This document shows, piece after piece, positions 21,277 to 31,131 of a DNA stretch of 64,000 bases. Source of the DNA: Euptelea pleiosperma (lineage: Eukaryota; Streptophyta; Magnoliopsida; Ranunculales; Eupteleaceae); the NCBI GenBank assembly GCA_035048495.1, contig CM068547.1, positions 21,707,913-21,771,912 on the forward strand. The letters run 5' to 3'. Position 1 is the first letter of the stretch. Each line of letters begins with the position of its first letter. The notes beneath the pieces are model-generated. The model searched no databases. It saw only the letters and a program-made list of their open reading frames with translations, and was not told the DNA's origin. The translations under genes were made by a program, and so were the position numbers.

Positions 21277-22059
21277 TCTCTTTATTTTGTAATATTTTTC
21301 TCTCTCCTCTCTAGATCCTCATTCTCTCTCTATTCACAAATCTAAATCATCCGATTATCTCTTCTTTCACCATCACTCGATCCTACAGCCAGTTTATACC
21401 TTAGCCGATCTCCATCTGGTCATCACCATCCATCTCGACCGTTTGATCATCATCAGATCATCCTCCATACCATCCCATCACCATTGAATCACCCAATCCA
21501 TCTGATCATCACCATCACTCTCTATCATCCATCTAATTTCCCATCCGATCATCTATCCCCATCATCACATCCAATTCCTATGAGATCATCTACAAGATCC
21601 GGCTATATACGAGAAGGTGATCTTAGCTGTAAGAACAGTATGTCCATCGAAGGGCCACCGAGATGGACGGTCCAAATTACAAGATGCCGATTTTCTCTAT
21701 CTAGAAAATATTTTGGAAGGATTATTTGAATTTTATCACTAACTTTCGAAAATGCTTTTCCGGAAACAAAAAAAAAATTTTCAAATGACTAGGCGTGCAT
21801 GGATGGCCTAAGTTTATGGGAGCGAATAACTGAAAAATATGAAGTTTTGAAAACATTAAAAGGGTGGAAATTATCTTTAAAATACAATCAGTTTTTTTTG
21901 GGAAATATGGCCAATAGGGAAAGGTTTTGAAAGGCAACAAAGTGCTGGATTTGTTTTTAAAGAAACAAAATAAGTAAGGATATTTTGGGGGGGGATTCTA
22001 AGGAGGAAAGGAGGAGACGTCCTGCACTTTCAAAGGAGGAGGGACCCAACCATCCTCTT

Positions 22060-22067
22060 ATAAAAGA
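22060..22067 (+). promoter_or_regulatory. TATA box of the Athila-1 5' LTR
   Basis: TATAAAAG lies in a GC-richer context after CCATCCTCT. It is the best Pol II core promoter candidate in the LTR and would start the genomic RNA about 30 bp further on. The 3' LTR repeats it at 34349-34356. Confidence 0.6.
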
Positions 22068-22291
22068 AGATCAAACCCTGGAACTCCGGCTGGCTGGACC
22101 CTCCCATATCCTCTCCGATCTTCCACGTTCAGAAGACTCTCTTTCTCATCCCATCTGATTCTTTCATCTCCTTCAAAAGAAAAAAAAAAAAAAAAAAGAA
22201 AAAGAGGGGGCTGCCTCTTCTCTTGGGCAGCAACGTCCTTCTCCCCTTTACTTCCTCTCCCTCTCTCTCTAATCATCCACTACCTCACCAC

Positions 22292-22859
22292 GACCTGCAA
22301 CACTGAGTTGCAGGTCTGCAAAAAAAAAAAAAAAAAAATTTTTTTTTAGAGTTCGCCGGAGTTGCAACCTGCAACTCCGACGAGCTCCATTAGCGCCGGC
22401 AGCCTGCGACATCTCTTGATCTCCACGATCTCTCTCTTGCTGGCCGTCCCTCTCTCTCCTCTTCTCTCATCTCTTCCCACTCTAAGCCGCCCTCTTCCAT
22501 TCCTCTGAACGCCCCAAGCTGTTGAAAAGAAAAAAAAAAAATTTTAAGATCACCGGAGTTGCAGGTTGCAACTCCGGCAACCTCCATTACCGCCTGCACC
22601 ATCATCACCTTCTCCCCCAAGTTTCCTCTCTTGAGCAACCACGCCCCCATCTCCCATCTCGCCCATTCCATAAATAACAAAAACCAGCGCCCCTCTTTGC
22701 TGCCACCCCTCTTCGTTGACGCCCCTCTCTATAGGCTTTACCGCCTCCACCAAGAGTTGCAGGTCCGCCTGCAACTCCCACAGCAATACTTCCCTTAGTC
22801 GGCACCTTCACCAGCCGTCCTCATCGCCTGTGTTCCCTCTCATCTTCTTTCCTTCAAAG

Positions 22860-22891
<32 letters not shown>

Positions 22892-23037
22892 AGATTACCG
22901 GAGTTGCAACCTGCAACTCCGGCGAACACCATTCAATCCGGCAACCACCTCACGTCTTCTTCATCTGGGTTGGCTGTTCAGCAACCCACCATCATCTCTC
23001 ACTAGCAAGCAGCCAAAGCCTCCAACGCCTGCAAATT

Positions 23038-23077
<40 letters not shown>
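22292..23077 (+). repeat. Hairpin and A-tract cluster in the Athila-1 5' LTR
   Basis: Five short inverted repeats lie at 22292-22317 (ACCTGCAAC/GTTGCAGGT), 22356-22380, 22553-22577, 22754-22775 and 22898-22922. Most have the form CCGGAGTTGCA..TGCAACTCCGG. Runs of A lie directly before several of them (22319-22338, about 22529-22541, 22859-22889), and a 39-base A run ends the cluster at 23039-23077. The spacers of about 65 to 200 bp differ in sequence. Confidence 0.8.
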
Positions 23078-23082
<5 letters not shown>

Positions 23083-23656
23083 AGAAGAGAGAGGAGGTAC
23101 AGTCTCTCTCCCTTGAGCTGGTGTTGCAACTTGCAAACATCAGCAAGTGCTACCACCATACGCTTCAATCACCCCCGGTAGGATCTCAACTTTCTCTCTC
23201 TAAATCAGTCTCCCTCTCTCTAGAATTTTTCTTGTTTCTCTCACTAGCTTCTCTCCCTTACTAGTCTATCTATTCGCTTTCTAGTGTAGTTTTGATTTAT
23301 TGCACAATTTAATTCAAGCCTTGTAAGAATTTTTCAGGTTAATGAATTTAATTAGCAGTTTGTTTCTTTAATTTCTTTTATGCTTTTATTCATTGCGGTA
23401 GTTCCTCTCTCTAAAAATCACAAAATCCCGTTTTAAAAATCCATTTCACCATTCTCACCCCTCCATGCTTTTCTGAGAAAAATTCATCATTTTATGTTCT
23501 TGAGCTGCGCAAACTAACCCTGAGTGCGGATCGACATCCGACACGAGCCACTATGCAAAACTGTTCATTTTACAGGTTAAATGTCTCGGATCAATTAAAA
23601 ATGTGTTGAAGTTAGGGTTTCCGCAACCAACGACGCGGAAAAACCCTACTTTCAAA

Positions 23657-23675
23657 TGGCGCCGCTGCCGCTCGG
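23657..23675 (+). other. Primer binding site of Athila-1
   Basis: TGGCGCCGCTGCCGCTCGG follows the LTR end (CTTTCA) after two bases. Of its first 14 bases, 13 match the complement of the plant tRNA-Asp 3' end. Confidence 0.88.
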
Positions 23676-25365
23676 GTGACCGGAAGTGCGAAAAAGGACG
23701 TAAAGACGGAATTGGAAAGTTGCTGAAGCGAAAAGCTGCTCAATTTGGCCAGCCTGACCTTTTCGGGAAACTTTCTATTTCTTGTTTTTGTTGATTTTTA
23801 GCAGTTTTTAAATTACTATTTTTAATGCCTCGGAAGGCCGAGTGCAATTTGTAATAATTTAGGAATTTTACTGCTTTCCATATAACTGCTAGATCTTGTT
23901 CTAGGGTTTTTTAGAAACCCTAGATTAAGTGAAAATTACCAAAAAAATTAAAAAAATTAAAATTCAAAAAAATTAGGGTTTTATATTCTGCAGATTTTTT
24001 AGAAATCACCAATCAAGGATTTGCGATTTTTGGAAAGATTCTAAAATCTTGAAACTTTGCTAAATTAGGGTTTCCCCTCTTAGAAGTTTCCTCTTTAGAA
24101 GAATTTCTATCTTTAGAAATCTTCCGAATTTGGAAAAGTCTGCAAAAGGAAACACCATAAATCTAGCAGAATTTCAATTTTCGGAAAGTTTCCAAAATTG
24201 TAAGGGATCTCGCAATCAAATCTTTCTTGGAAGATCTTCATAGTTCGGGAAACTTTCCAATCTAGGTATTTTCCATCTGGAAATTCCTAAATTTTAACCC
24301 ATCTCGAACTTGGAAATTAATTCAAAAACTTGCCTAAATCCAGTGCTTGTTCTGTGAACCCTAAAAAGGCAAAGATCTTCCAAATAGAATCCCGACTACC
24401 TAGACCGTGCGATCTAACTTTTCTGCAGGAACACGATCCAGTGTGGGTAGGGAGCAAAAGCTCAAAGAGGTGGAGTCGGGCCCAAGCCCATTAGGATACC
24501 CCTCTCTAACCCACGGAGGCGACCCCGTGGCGTGGCCCACGGGAGGTAAGTCTCTATCCTCGCCTTGAGTGCGATACAGAGCAATTTGGGTGAATCATTG
24601 CCGCTTGTCTATTTGCTTTCGCATACATATTATTCGACTTGCGTGGCATGGCCGTTAATAATTGAACATTAATCGAGCAGACCCAGCTCTTTTACAACTG
24701 TTGGGATTTCATCACCCACCTCATCACTCCAGCTGAAATTGATCCCTAGGATCCATCTATAATAAAAAGAATCAAGAAGTAGAGCCAATTAGCCCGGTGT
24801 TCGAGGAAAAATCCATACAAAGCGAACCCGCTTAACATCCAATCGAAATAAGACCACGAGCGCGGGTCCCTGTTGTCTAACACACCCATAAGTCCCTGCT
24901 ACTCAAGTACACTGAGCTCGACGTGGCATCTTGGACTATTCGGCGGTTAGTTACGTGTGGACTAGGAACACGCACCAACCCTAGCTTAACCCGAGGGAAC
25001 ACTCTTCTTATACACTTGACCAATCCGGTTAGTCTGGGACGTACTTAAGTCAGCCATTGTGCCGCACGTCTGTCTAGGCTTCGGATTGCCTTGTTGTTAA
25101 CTAGAGTTAGTACTAAAGGATTCGCTCTGAAGAGTGTAGCCTGGTGAGAACCTCTGAGTGCAAAACAGTTAGTCCGGCGGTTAAAAGATAAACCAGTGGT
25201 CCGCCCACTGTCATAATCTACTCTAGCCCCAAAACTGACAAAGATAATTCCTAAAATATATCCTGATTGCTTAGAATAGGATTATCTGTGCTTGGTGTGC
25301 ATCATTTAGGATAGTGTTCCTCTCTGGCAACTTTTTGCCAAGTATAGAGCTTGCCTCATTCGCGT
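23676..25365 (+). other. Athila-1 leader with conserved splice-donor motif
   Basis: This is 1.7 kb of non-coding RNA leader. AT-rich sequence to about 24350 is followed by a more conserved part (ACACGATCCAGTGTGGGTAG, then the ACCCACGGAGG/GCGTGGCCCACGG stretch). A perfect plant 5' splice-site motif AG|GTAAGT is at 24544-24551. Candidate acceptors lie upstream of the gag ATG, for example CATCATTTAG ending near 25309. Splicing is inferred only. The leader is conserved in Athila-2 and Athila-4. Confidence 0.65.
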
Positions 25366-28300
25366 ATGCCCGGTTGGACTCGCCCGAACAAGCGCTTGAT
25401 TCGATCTGAGAATCACGTCCCTACAGTGGATCCTCCACTGAATTCTTCCCCATCTCTTTCCCCACCCGCCTCCCCCAGTACTACTACCTTTGTAGTCATG
25501 GCAGTCGAACGACCTCTTATCGAGACGTTCGCTCCTATCTCTGCCAATCCGCCTACTTGCATTGTTCTCCCACCTACTACGGCAGTACAGTTCGAGATCA
25601 GGCCACAGACGATCCAAATGCTGCCAACCTTTCGTGGTCTCCCAAGAGAAGACCCATATTCCCATATTAGAGAATTCCAACATGTCATCCTACTTTTCAA
25701 GAATCAGAACCTCGATGATGACAATGTGCGTCTGCGAGTTTTTCCATTCTCGCTCAAAGACAGAGCCTCAGATTGGCTCTACTCCTTACCCGCTGATTCA
25801 ATCAGCAGTTGGAAAGAATTGGTGGGCAAATTCATGTCTAAATTCTACCCCATGACTCGGACCAACCAAATGAAGCAACTCATTCAGGACTTTAGACAGA
25901 AGTCCGATGAGAAATTTTTTGAAGCATGGGACAGATTCCAAGACTACCTGACTAAGTGTCCCCACCATAGTATCGACAAGGGAAATCTTGTCCACGTCTT
26001 CTATAAGGGACTTACTGATGAGTCCCGGACCATGGTAGAGTCCATGTGCCAAGGAAAATTCCTGCACCAAACTCCGACCAATGCATACAAATTCTTGGGA
26101 GAGTTAGGAGAAAACTCTCAACATTGGACGACTGACTCAGAGTTCAGTCGAACCACTTCGGTCCAAAGGACAACCAAGGGACATGATGCTACAGCCGATA
26201 CTGAGCTTCGATCAGTCATTCAAGAGTTGAGTAAGTCAGTCTCGGCACTGGCTGTGTCTGTACAAAAGCCTACTCAACAATCAACCCCAGTCATGCATGT
26301 GGGACACGAGAGCCCTATGGAATCCTGCACCCTCTGTCTGCAACCCTCCCATACTACTGAGCATTGTCCTTTGAATGAAGGGTGGTCTAATCCTCTTCAG
26401 GAAGAAGTTTGTGCTTTCAGCACATACAAACCACCCACTCAGAACTCGTATAGTCAATCTTATCATCCGGACACGAGAAACCACCCTAACTTTTCTTGGA
26501 GGCCTCAGTCTACTCAACCACAAGCTCAACCTCCACGTCAACCTCAGGGCATGTATCCTCCTGGGTTCAATCAACCCAATAGGCAATTCAATCAGGGACA
26601 ATATCAGCAGAATCAGTACCCATCTACTCAGAACCAGCAGTTCCAACAGGGTCAATACTCTGGACAACAGAGCACATTTCAGAATCAGCAAAGAGTTCCC
26701 CAGAACTTTCAGAACCAACAGATTGTCCCAACTAATTCTCCAGCCTATAACTATAATGCCCCAATGAGCTCGAGTCGCGAATTGGTGCCTCAGCTCCCAT
26801 TAGCTGCCCCCCAACAGTCGGTCCCCAAATCTGGTATCGAAGACCTTCTAGCTCAACTCATTACTCAGCAACAACAATCTATGCAACGCCTAGAGCAACA
26901 GCAACAGCAATCCATGCTTCGTCTAGAGCAACGTCTAGGTAACTTGGAAGCTGAGAAAGCTAAGGGGATCTTTCCTAGCCAACCCATTGCCAACCCTAAA
27001 GGAAATGCCAAAGGGGCAGTATATGAGATCGGATCCCAATCTCAAAGCCAGAATGAGAATTGTCAAGGGGAGGTGCAAGCTGTAACCACCCTACGATCTG
27101 GAAAAACTGTGGACATGGGAGTCCAACCACCACCGGTGCCATCTCCAGCACCCATCACTCGTACAGAGGAAACTAGTACCAATCCTACCTCTGCTTCTTC
27201 TACCTCTGCACCAACATCAGATATCCCTGTGCAGAAATCTAAGGCTAAAGACAAATCCATTTGTCGAGTAAAGCCTCCCTTCCCGGACAGACTTGTCCAA
27301 GATAAGCGGGATCAGCAATTCTTTGAGATCTTAGATGTCTTTAAAGACGTCCAGATCAATATCCCATTCCTTTCTGCTATCAAGCAAATCCCTTCCTATG
27401 CCAAATTCCTCAAGGACTTGTGCACAGTTAAGCGGCGTACGCATGTACCCAAAGCTGCCTTCTTGGCCGAAAAAGCTACCGCGTTCATTCAACGCAACAG
27501 TGTGATCAAACACAAGGATCCAGGTAGCCCAACTGTCCAATGTGAAATTGGTGACAACATTAGCTGCACTGCCTTGCTAGATTTAGGGGCTAGCGTTAAC
27601 CTCATACCATTCTCGGTATATCAGCAGTTAGGACTGAAAGATATGAAGCCTACCAATGTCACCCTGAAATTGGCTGATCAGTCCATCAAGATTCCAAGAG
27701 GAATCATTGAAGATGTCCTAGTAAAAGTCGCTGACTTTTATTATCCTGTGGACTTTATCATTCTAGACACCGAGCCGTGTCACGACAACCGCATTCCAGT
27801 CATCTTAGGCCGTCCATTCCTTGCCACCGCGAACGCACACATCGGGTGCCGGGACGGAAACATGTCCATTGCTTTCGGTAACCTCAAAGCTGAGGTCAAC
27901 ATCTTTCGTTTAATGCAACAAGATGCCGATCGCGAAGTGATCGATGAAATGTGTGCCGTTGAGAGTCTAATCCCGGACTCCACCGAAGATATTCTTAAGC
28001 AGTGTCTAGAACACTTTGGAGCTGACTTTGCAACAGAGTTAGCTATTTTTGATCTCAATGATCTTTTGGAGACTGCTCCACTGATAGAGATCCCCGCTCC
28101 TCTCATTGAGTTCGAGCCTCTGATAACCATGGCCAGAGAACCCATCCTTCCTTTACCTACTGAAGTCAAACCTCTTCAATCCGTGTCTTCTGTGACACCT
28201 ATTTCTACTCCATCTGCTCCAATATTGGAGCTTAAGCCTCTTCCCACAGATCTTTCCTATGCCTATCTTGGTCCTAAGGAAACCTACCCTGTCATTATTG

Positions 28301-29232
28301 CTTCCGCTTTGTCTGCGAGTGAACGTAAGAAACTTCTTCAGCTGCTCAACGAGCACAAATCTGCGATAGGTTGGACTATAGATGATATTCGAGGCATAGA
28401 CCCCTCGGTGTGCCAACATCACATCTATCTCGAGGATGAATCCAAAACCTCTCGAGAACACCAGAGGAGGTTGAACCCCGTCTTGAAGGATGTAGTCCGG
28501 GATGAGGTCCTTAAACTGTTAGATGCTGGTATCATTTATCCCATCTCCGATAGCAAATGGGTGAGTCCTATTCATGTCGTCCCTAAAAAGGCAGGATTCA
28601 CAGTTGTGGAAAATGAGAACAAGGAAATGGTCACCCAGCGTCTGAAGAAAGGGTGGAGAGTCTGCATCGATTACCGACGACTCAACACCAACACTAGGAA
28701 GGACCATTTTCCTTTACCCTTCATAGACCAAATGTTGGAGAGATTAGCAGGTCACTCCTATTACTGCTTCCTCGATGGTTACTCAGGGTATAATCAAATA
28801 CCCATCGCCCCTGAGGATCACGAGAAGACAACTTTCACCTATCCCTTTGGCACTTTTGCCTACAAGCGCATGCCCTTTGGCCTCTGCAATGCACCCGCGA
28901 CCTTTCAAAGGTGTATGATGAGTATATTCTCTGACATGGTGGAAAAATTCCTCGAAGTCTTTATGGACGACTTCTCAGTCTTTGGGTCATCCTTTGATGA
29001 CTGTCTGAACCATCTAGGGCTTGTACTTCAACGCTGTCAGGACAAGCGACTTGTCCTCAATTGGGAGAAATGCCACTTCATGGTGACGAAGGGCATTGTT
29101 CTGGGACATGTCATTTCCCATCAGGGCATTGAGGTCGACAAAGCTAAAATTGATATCATCTCGACCTTGCCCATTCCTAAGTCCGTACGTGACATCCGGT
29201 CCTTTTTGGGACACGGAGGATTCTATAGGTGA
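25366..29232 (+). CDS. gag-pol: Athila gag-protease-reverse transcriptase polyprotein (ends at premature TGA)
   Basis: Gag (capsid), aspartic protease and reverse transcriptase are in one frame. I chose the ATG at 25366 (MPGWTRPNKRLIRSENHVP) because Athila-2 and Athila-4 keep it; MAVERPLIETFAP at 25498 is the next candidate. The gag core follows at about 25650-26100. A CX2CX4HX4C zinc knuckle is at 26326-26367, then a Q- and N-rich linker to about 26950. The protease shows LLDLGASVNLIP near 27570-27610 and ILGRPFLATANAH near 27805. The RT shows VCIDYRRLNTNTRKDHFPLP, FLDGYSGYNQIPIAPEDH and the active site FMDDF (28960-28974). TGA at 29230-29232 interrupts the end of RT where Athila-2 has CGA, so the frame is a single gene broken by one C-to-T change. 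Confidence 0.93.
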   Translation: MPGWTRPNKRLIRSENHVPTVDPPLNSSPSLSPPASPSTTTFVVMAVERPLIETFAPISANPPTCIVLPPTTAVQFEIRPQTIQMLPTFRGLPREDPYSHIREFQHVILLFKNQNLDDDNVRLRVFPFSLKDRASDWLYSLPADSISSWKELVGKFMSKFYPMTRTNQMKQLIQDFRQKSDEKFFEAWDRFQDYLTKCPHHSIDKGNLVHVFYKGLTDESRTMVESMCQGKFLHQTPTNAYKFLGELGENSQHWTTDSEFSRTTSVQRTTKGHDATADTELRSVIQELSKSVSALAVSVQKPTQQSTPVMHVGHESPMESCTLCLQPSHTTEHCPLNEGWSNPLQEEVCAFSTYKPPTQNSYSQSYHPDTRNHPNFSWRPQSTQPQAQPPRQPQGMYPPGFNQPNRQFNQGQYQQNQYPSTQNQQFQQGQYSGQQSTFQNQQRVPQNFQNQQIVPTNSPAYNYNAPMSSSRELVPQLPLAAPQQSVPKSGIEDLLAQLITQQQQSMQRLEQQQQQSMLRLEQRLGNLEAEKAKGIFPSQPIANPKGNAKGAVYEIGSQSQSQNENCQGEVQAVTTLRSGKTVDMGVQPPPVPSPAPITRTEETSTNPTSASSTSAPTSDIPVQKSKAKDKSICRVKPPFPDRLVQDKRDQQFFEILDVFKDVQINIPFLSAIKQIPSYAKFLKDLCTVKRRTHVPKAAFLAEKATAFIQRNSVIKHKDPGSPTVQCEIGDNISCTALLDLGASVNLIPFSVYQQLGLKDMKPTNVTLKLADQSIKIPRGIIEDVLVKVADFYYPVDFIILDTEPCHDNRIPVILGRPFLATANAHIGCRDGNMSIAFGNLKAEVNIFRLMQQDADREVIDEMCAVESLIPDSTEDILKQCLEHFGADFATELAIFDLNDLLETAPLIEIPAPLIEFEPLITMAREPILPLPTEVKPLQSVSSVTPISTPSAPILELKPLPTDLSYAYLGPKETYPVIIASALSASERKKLLQLLNEHKSAIGWTIDDIRGIDPSVCQHHIYLEDESKTSREHQRRLNPVLKDVVRDEVLKLLDAGIIYPISDSKWVSPIHVVPKKAGFTVVENENKEMVTQRLKKGWRVCIDYRRLNTNTRKDHFPLPFIDQMLERLAGHSYYCFLDGYSGYNQIPIAPEDHEKTTFTYPFGTFAYKRMPFGLCNAPATFQRCMMSIFSDMVEKFLEVFMDDFSVFGSSFDDCLNHLGLVLQRCQDKRLVLNWEKCHFMVTKGIVLGHVISHQGIEVDKAKIDIISTLPIPKSVRDIRSFLGHGGFYR

Positions 29233-31131
29233 TTCATCAAGGACTTCTCTCAAATCGCTCGACCTCTGTCCCATCTTCTGGCTAAAGATAGTCCTTTCGA
29301 CTTTAATGCTGACTGTGTCAAGGCATTTGAGCGTCTCAAATCTGAGCTCACTACTGCGCCCATTATCCGTCCCCCGGACTGGACTCTACCTTTCGAGGTT
29401 ATGTGCGATGCTTCTGACTACGCATTAGGAGCCGTTCTAGGGCAGAGAGTTGACAAAAGGTCACACGTGATCTACTACGCGAGCAAAACTCTTAACTCTG
29501 CCCAAATGAATTACTCCACCACTGAGAAAGAACTCCTGGCGGTAGTCTTCGCCCTTGATAAATTCCGTCAGTACCTCTTAGCCACTAAGGTAGTAGTGTA
29601 CACTGATCATGCAGCCCTTCGTTATCTCATGTCGAAAAAGGAAACCAAGCCTCGATTAATTCGATGGATTCTCTTACTGCAGGAATTCGACCTCGAGATT
29701 AAGGATAAGAAAGGAACTGAGAATGTAGTGGCTGATCACTTGTCTAGACTGACTTTAGAGTCATCCTTCGACACCCAGCCCATCCCTGAAACCTTTCCAG
29801 ACGAACAACTGTTCGCCATCTCTGTTAATCCTTGGTATGCTGACATTGTCAACTACCTTGTCACCGAAGAAATGCCGTCACACTGGTCAAAACAGGACAA
29901 AAGCCAATTCCTAGCAAGAGTTAAGTACTACTCTTGGGATGACCCTTATTTATATAAATACTGTCCTGACCAGATCATTCGTCTCTGTGTCCCTGAGTCA
30001 GACCAACTCAATATCTTGTCCTCGTGTCATGACCAACCTTGTGGTGGTCATTTCAGTACTAAGAAAACTGCAGAAAAAGTTCTGCAATGCGGATTCTACT
30101 GGCCCACATTATTTAAAGATGCCCATATCTACAGCAAAACTTGTCCTAATTGCCAGCATCTAGGCCGCATCTCCCAGAGGAACATGATGCCCCTAACTCC
30201 CATCCAGGTCGATGAAATATTTGACATTTGGGGCATCGACTTCATGGGCCCCTTTCCCATTTCCTATGGTTTTGAGTACATTCTCCTTGCGGTAGACTAT
30301 GTATCCAAATGGATAGAAGCCATTCCCACCAAGACCAATGACCACAAAGTGGTGGTCAAATTCCTAAAGGAGTTCATCTTCGCTCGATTCGGTGCCCCTA
30401 AGGCCATCATTAGTGATGGGGGCACCCATTTCTGCAATAAGATCTTCGAGAACTTAATGAAGAAGTATGGGATAACCCACAAGGTTGCCCTAGCTTATCA
30501 TCCGCAGACTAGTGGTCAAGTGGAGGTTTCTAATCGTCAGATCAAGCAGATCTTGGAGAAGACAGTCAATACCACACGTAAAGACTGGTCTACTCGTCTC
30601 ACTGATGCTTTATGGGCATACAGAACCGCCTACAAGACCCCACTCAATATGTCTCCCTATCGTCTCGTCTTTGGGAAACCTTGTCATCTACCGGTAGAGA
30701 TTGAACATCGTGCCCTGTGGGCAATTAAGAAGCTCAACTTCGACATAGACTCCACAGGGGAGGAGAGGAAACTTCAAATAAATGAGTTAGAAGAACTCAG
30801 AAATGATGCCTACAACTTGTCCAAGAATTACAAAGCCAAAATGAAGTGGATACATGACAAGAGCATCCTCCGGAAAGAGTTCCATCCAGGACAGAAGGTC
30901 CTTCTTTATAATTCTCGTCTCCATCTCTTCCGTGGGAAACTGAAATCTAGGTGGACCGGTCCTTATACGATCACCGCAGTCACACCCTTCGGGGCAATCA
31001 CTATTGAGGATCCCAAGGATCACTCCTCATTCCAGGTCAATGGTCAGCGTCTTAAGCAATTCCATGAACTTGATGTGTCGTTCATTCAGACTTTTGAAAT
31101 TGATCTCATCGATCCTGTTTATGACGACTGA
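29233..31131 (+). CDS. pol: Athila RNase H and integrase, same frame after the premature stop
   Basis: It continues the phase of the upstream frame and would be translated only by readthrough of the TGA at 29230; the ATG at 29401 is internal. RNase H shows [34 protein letters not shown] and [17 protein letters not shown] with the D, E and D positions. Integrase shows a zinc-binding part with HDQPCGGHF and CPNCQ, then the core with [22 protein letters not shown] and [13 protein letters not shown]. The C-terminal GPY/F segment has [20 protein letters not shown]. It ends at TGA 31129-31131. All catalytic residues I looked for are present. Confidence 0.92.
   Translation, partial: FIKDFSQIARPLSHLLAKDSPFDFNADCVKAFERLKSELTTAPIIRPPDWTLPFEVMCDASDYALGAVLGQRVDKRSHVIYYASKTLNSAQMNYSTTEKELLAVVFALDKFRQYLLATKVVVYTDHAALRYLMSKKETKPRLIRWILLLQEFDLEIKDKKGTENVVADHLSRLTLESSFDTQPIPETFPDEQLFAISVNPWYADIVNYLVTEEMPSHWSKQDKSQFLARVKYYSWDDPYLYKYCPDQIIRLCVPESDQLNILSSCHDQPCGGHFSTKKTAEKVLQCGFYWPTLFKDAHIYSKTCPNCQHLGRISQRNMMPLTPIQVDEIFDIWGIDFMGPFPISYGFEYILLAVDYVSKWIEAIPTKTNDHKVVVKFLKEFIFARFGAPKAIISDGGTHFCNKIFENLMKKYGITHKVALAYHPQTSGQVEVSNRQIKQILEKTVNTTRKDWSTRLTDALWAYRTAYKTPLNMSPYRLVFGKPCHLPVEIEHRALWAIKKLNFDIDSTGEERKLQINELEELRNDAYNLSKNYKAKMKWIHDKSILRKEFHPGQKVLLYNSRLHLFRGKLKSRWTGPYTITAVTPFGAITIEDPKDHSSFQVNGQRLKQFHELDVSFIQTFEIDLIDPVYDD

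Larger units (their letters stand above)
20749..23654 (+). repeat. 5' LTR of Athila-1
   Basis: It runs TGATATTCGC...CCTACTTTCA. In order it has a 5' block with the hairpin TGCTTATTTTAAGCA (20766-20780) and two TACGTA motifs (20810, 20840), a tRNA-like segment (21206-21272), and a pyrimidine-rich stretch of ATC/CAT-type sequence to about 21600. A TATA box at 22060-22067 follows, then a region of five hairpins and long A-tracts to 23077, then the U5-like end. Frames within it are low-complexity shadows. Confidence 0.95.

Noticed and set aside
22716..23264. 182-codon plus-strand frame across A-tracts in the Athila-1 LTR
   Set aside because: Poly-lysine stretches encoded by A runs shift phase with run length. 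The 3' LTR copy gives different frames.
25413..25700. Minus-strand frames overlapping gag (also at 606-893 and 45943-46131)
   Set aside because: Antisense shadows of gag. They recur only because gag DNA is conserved.
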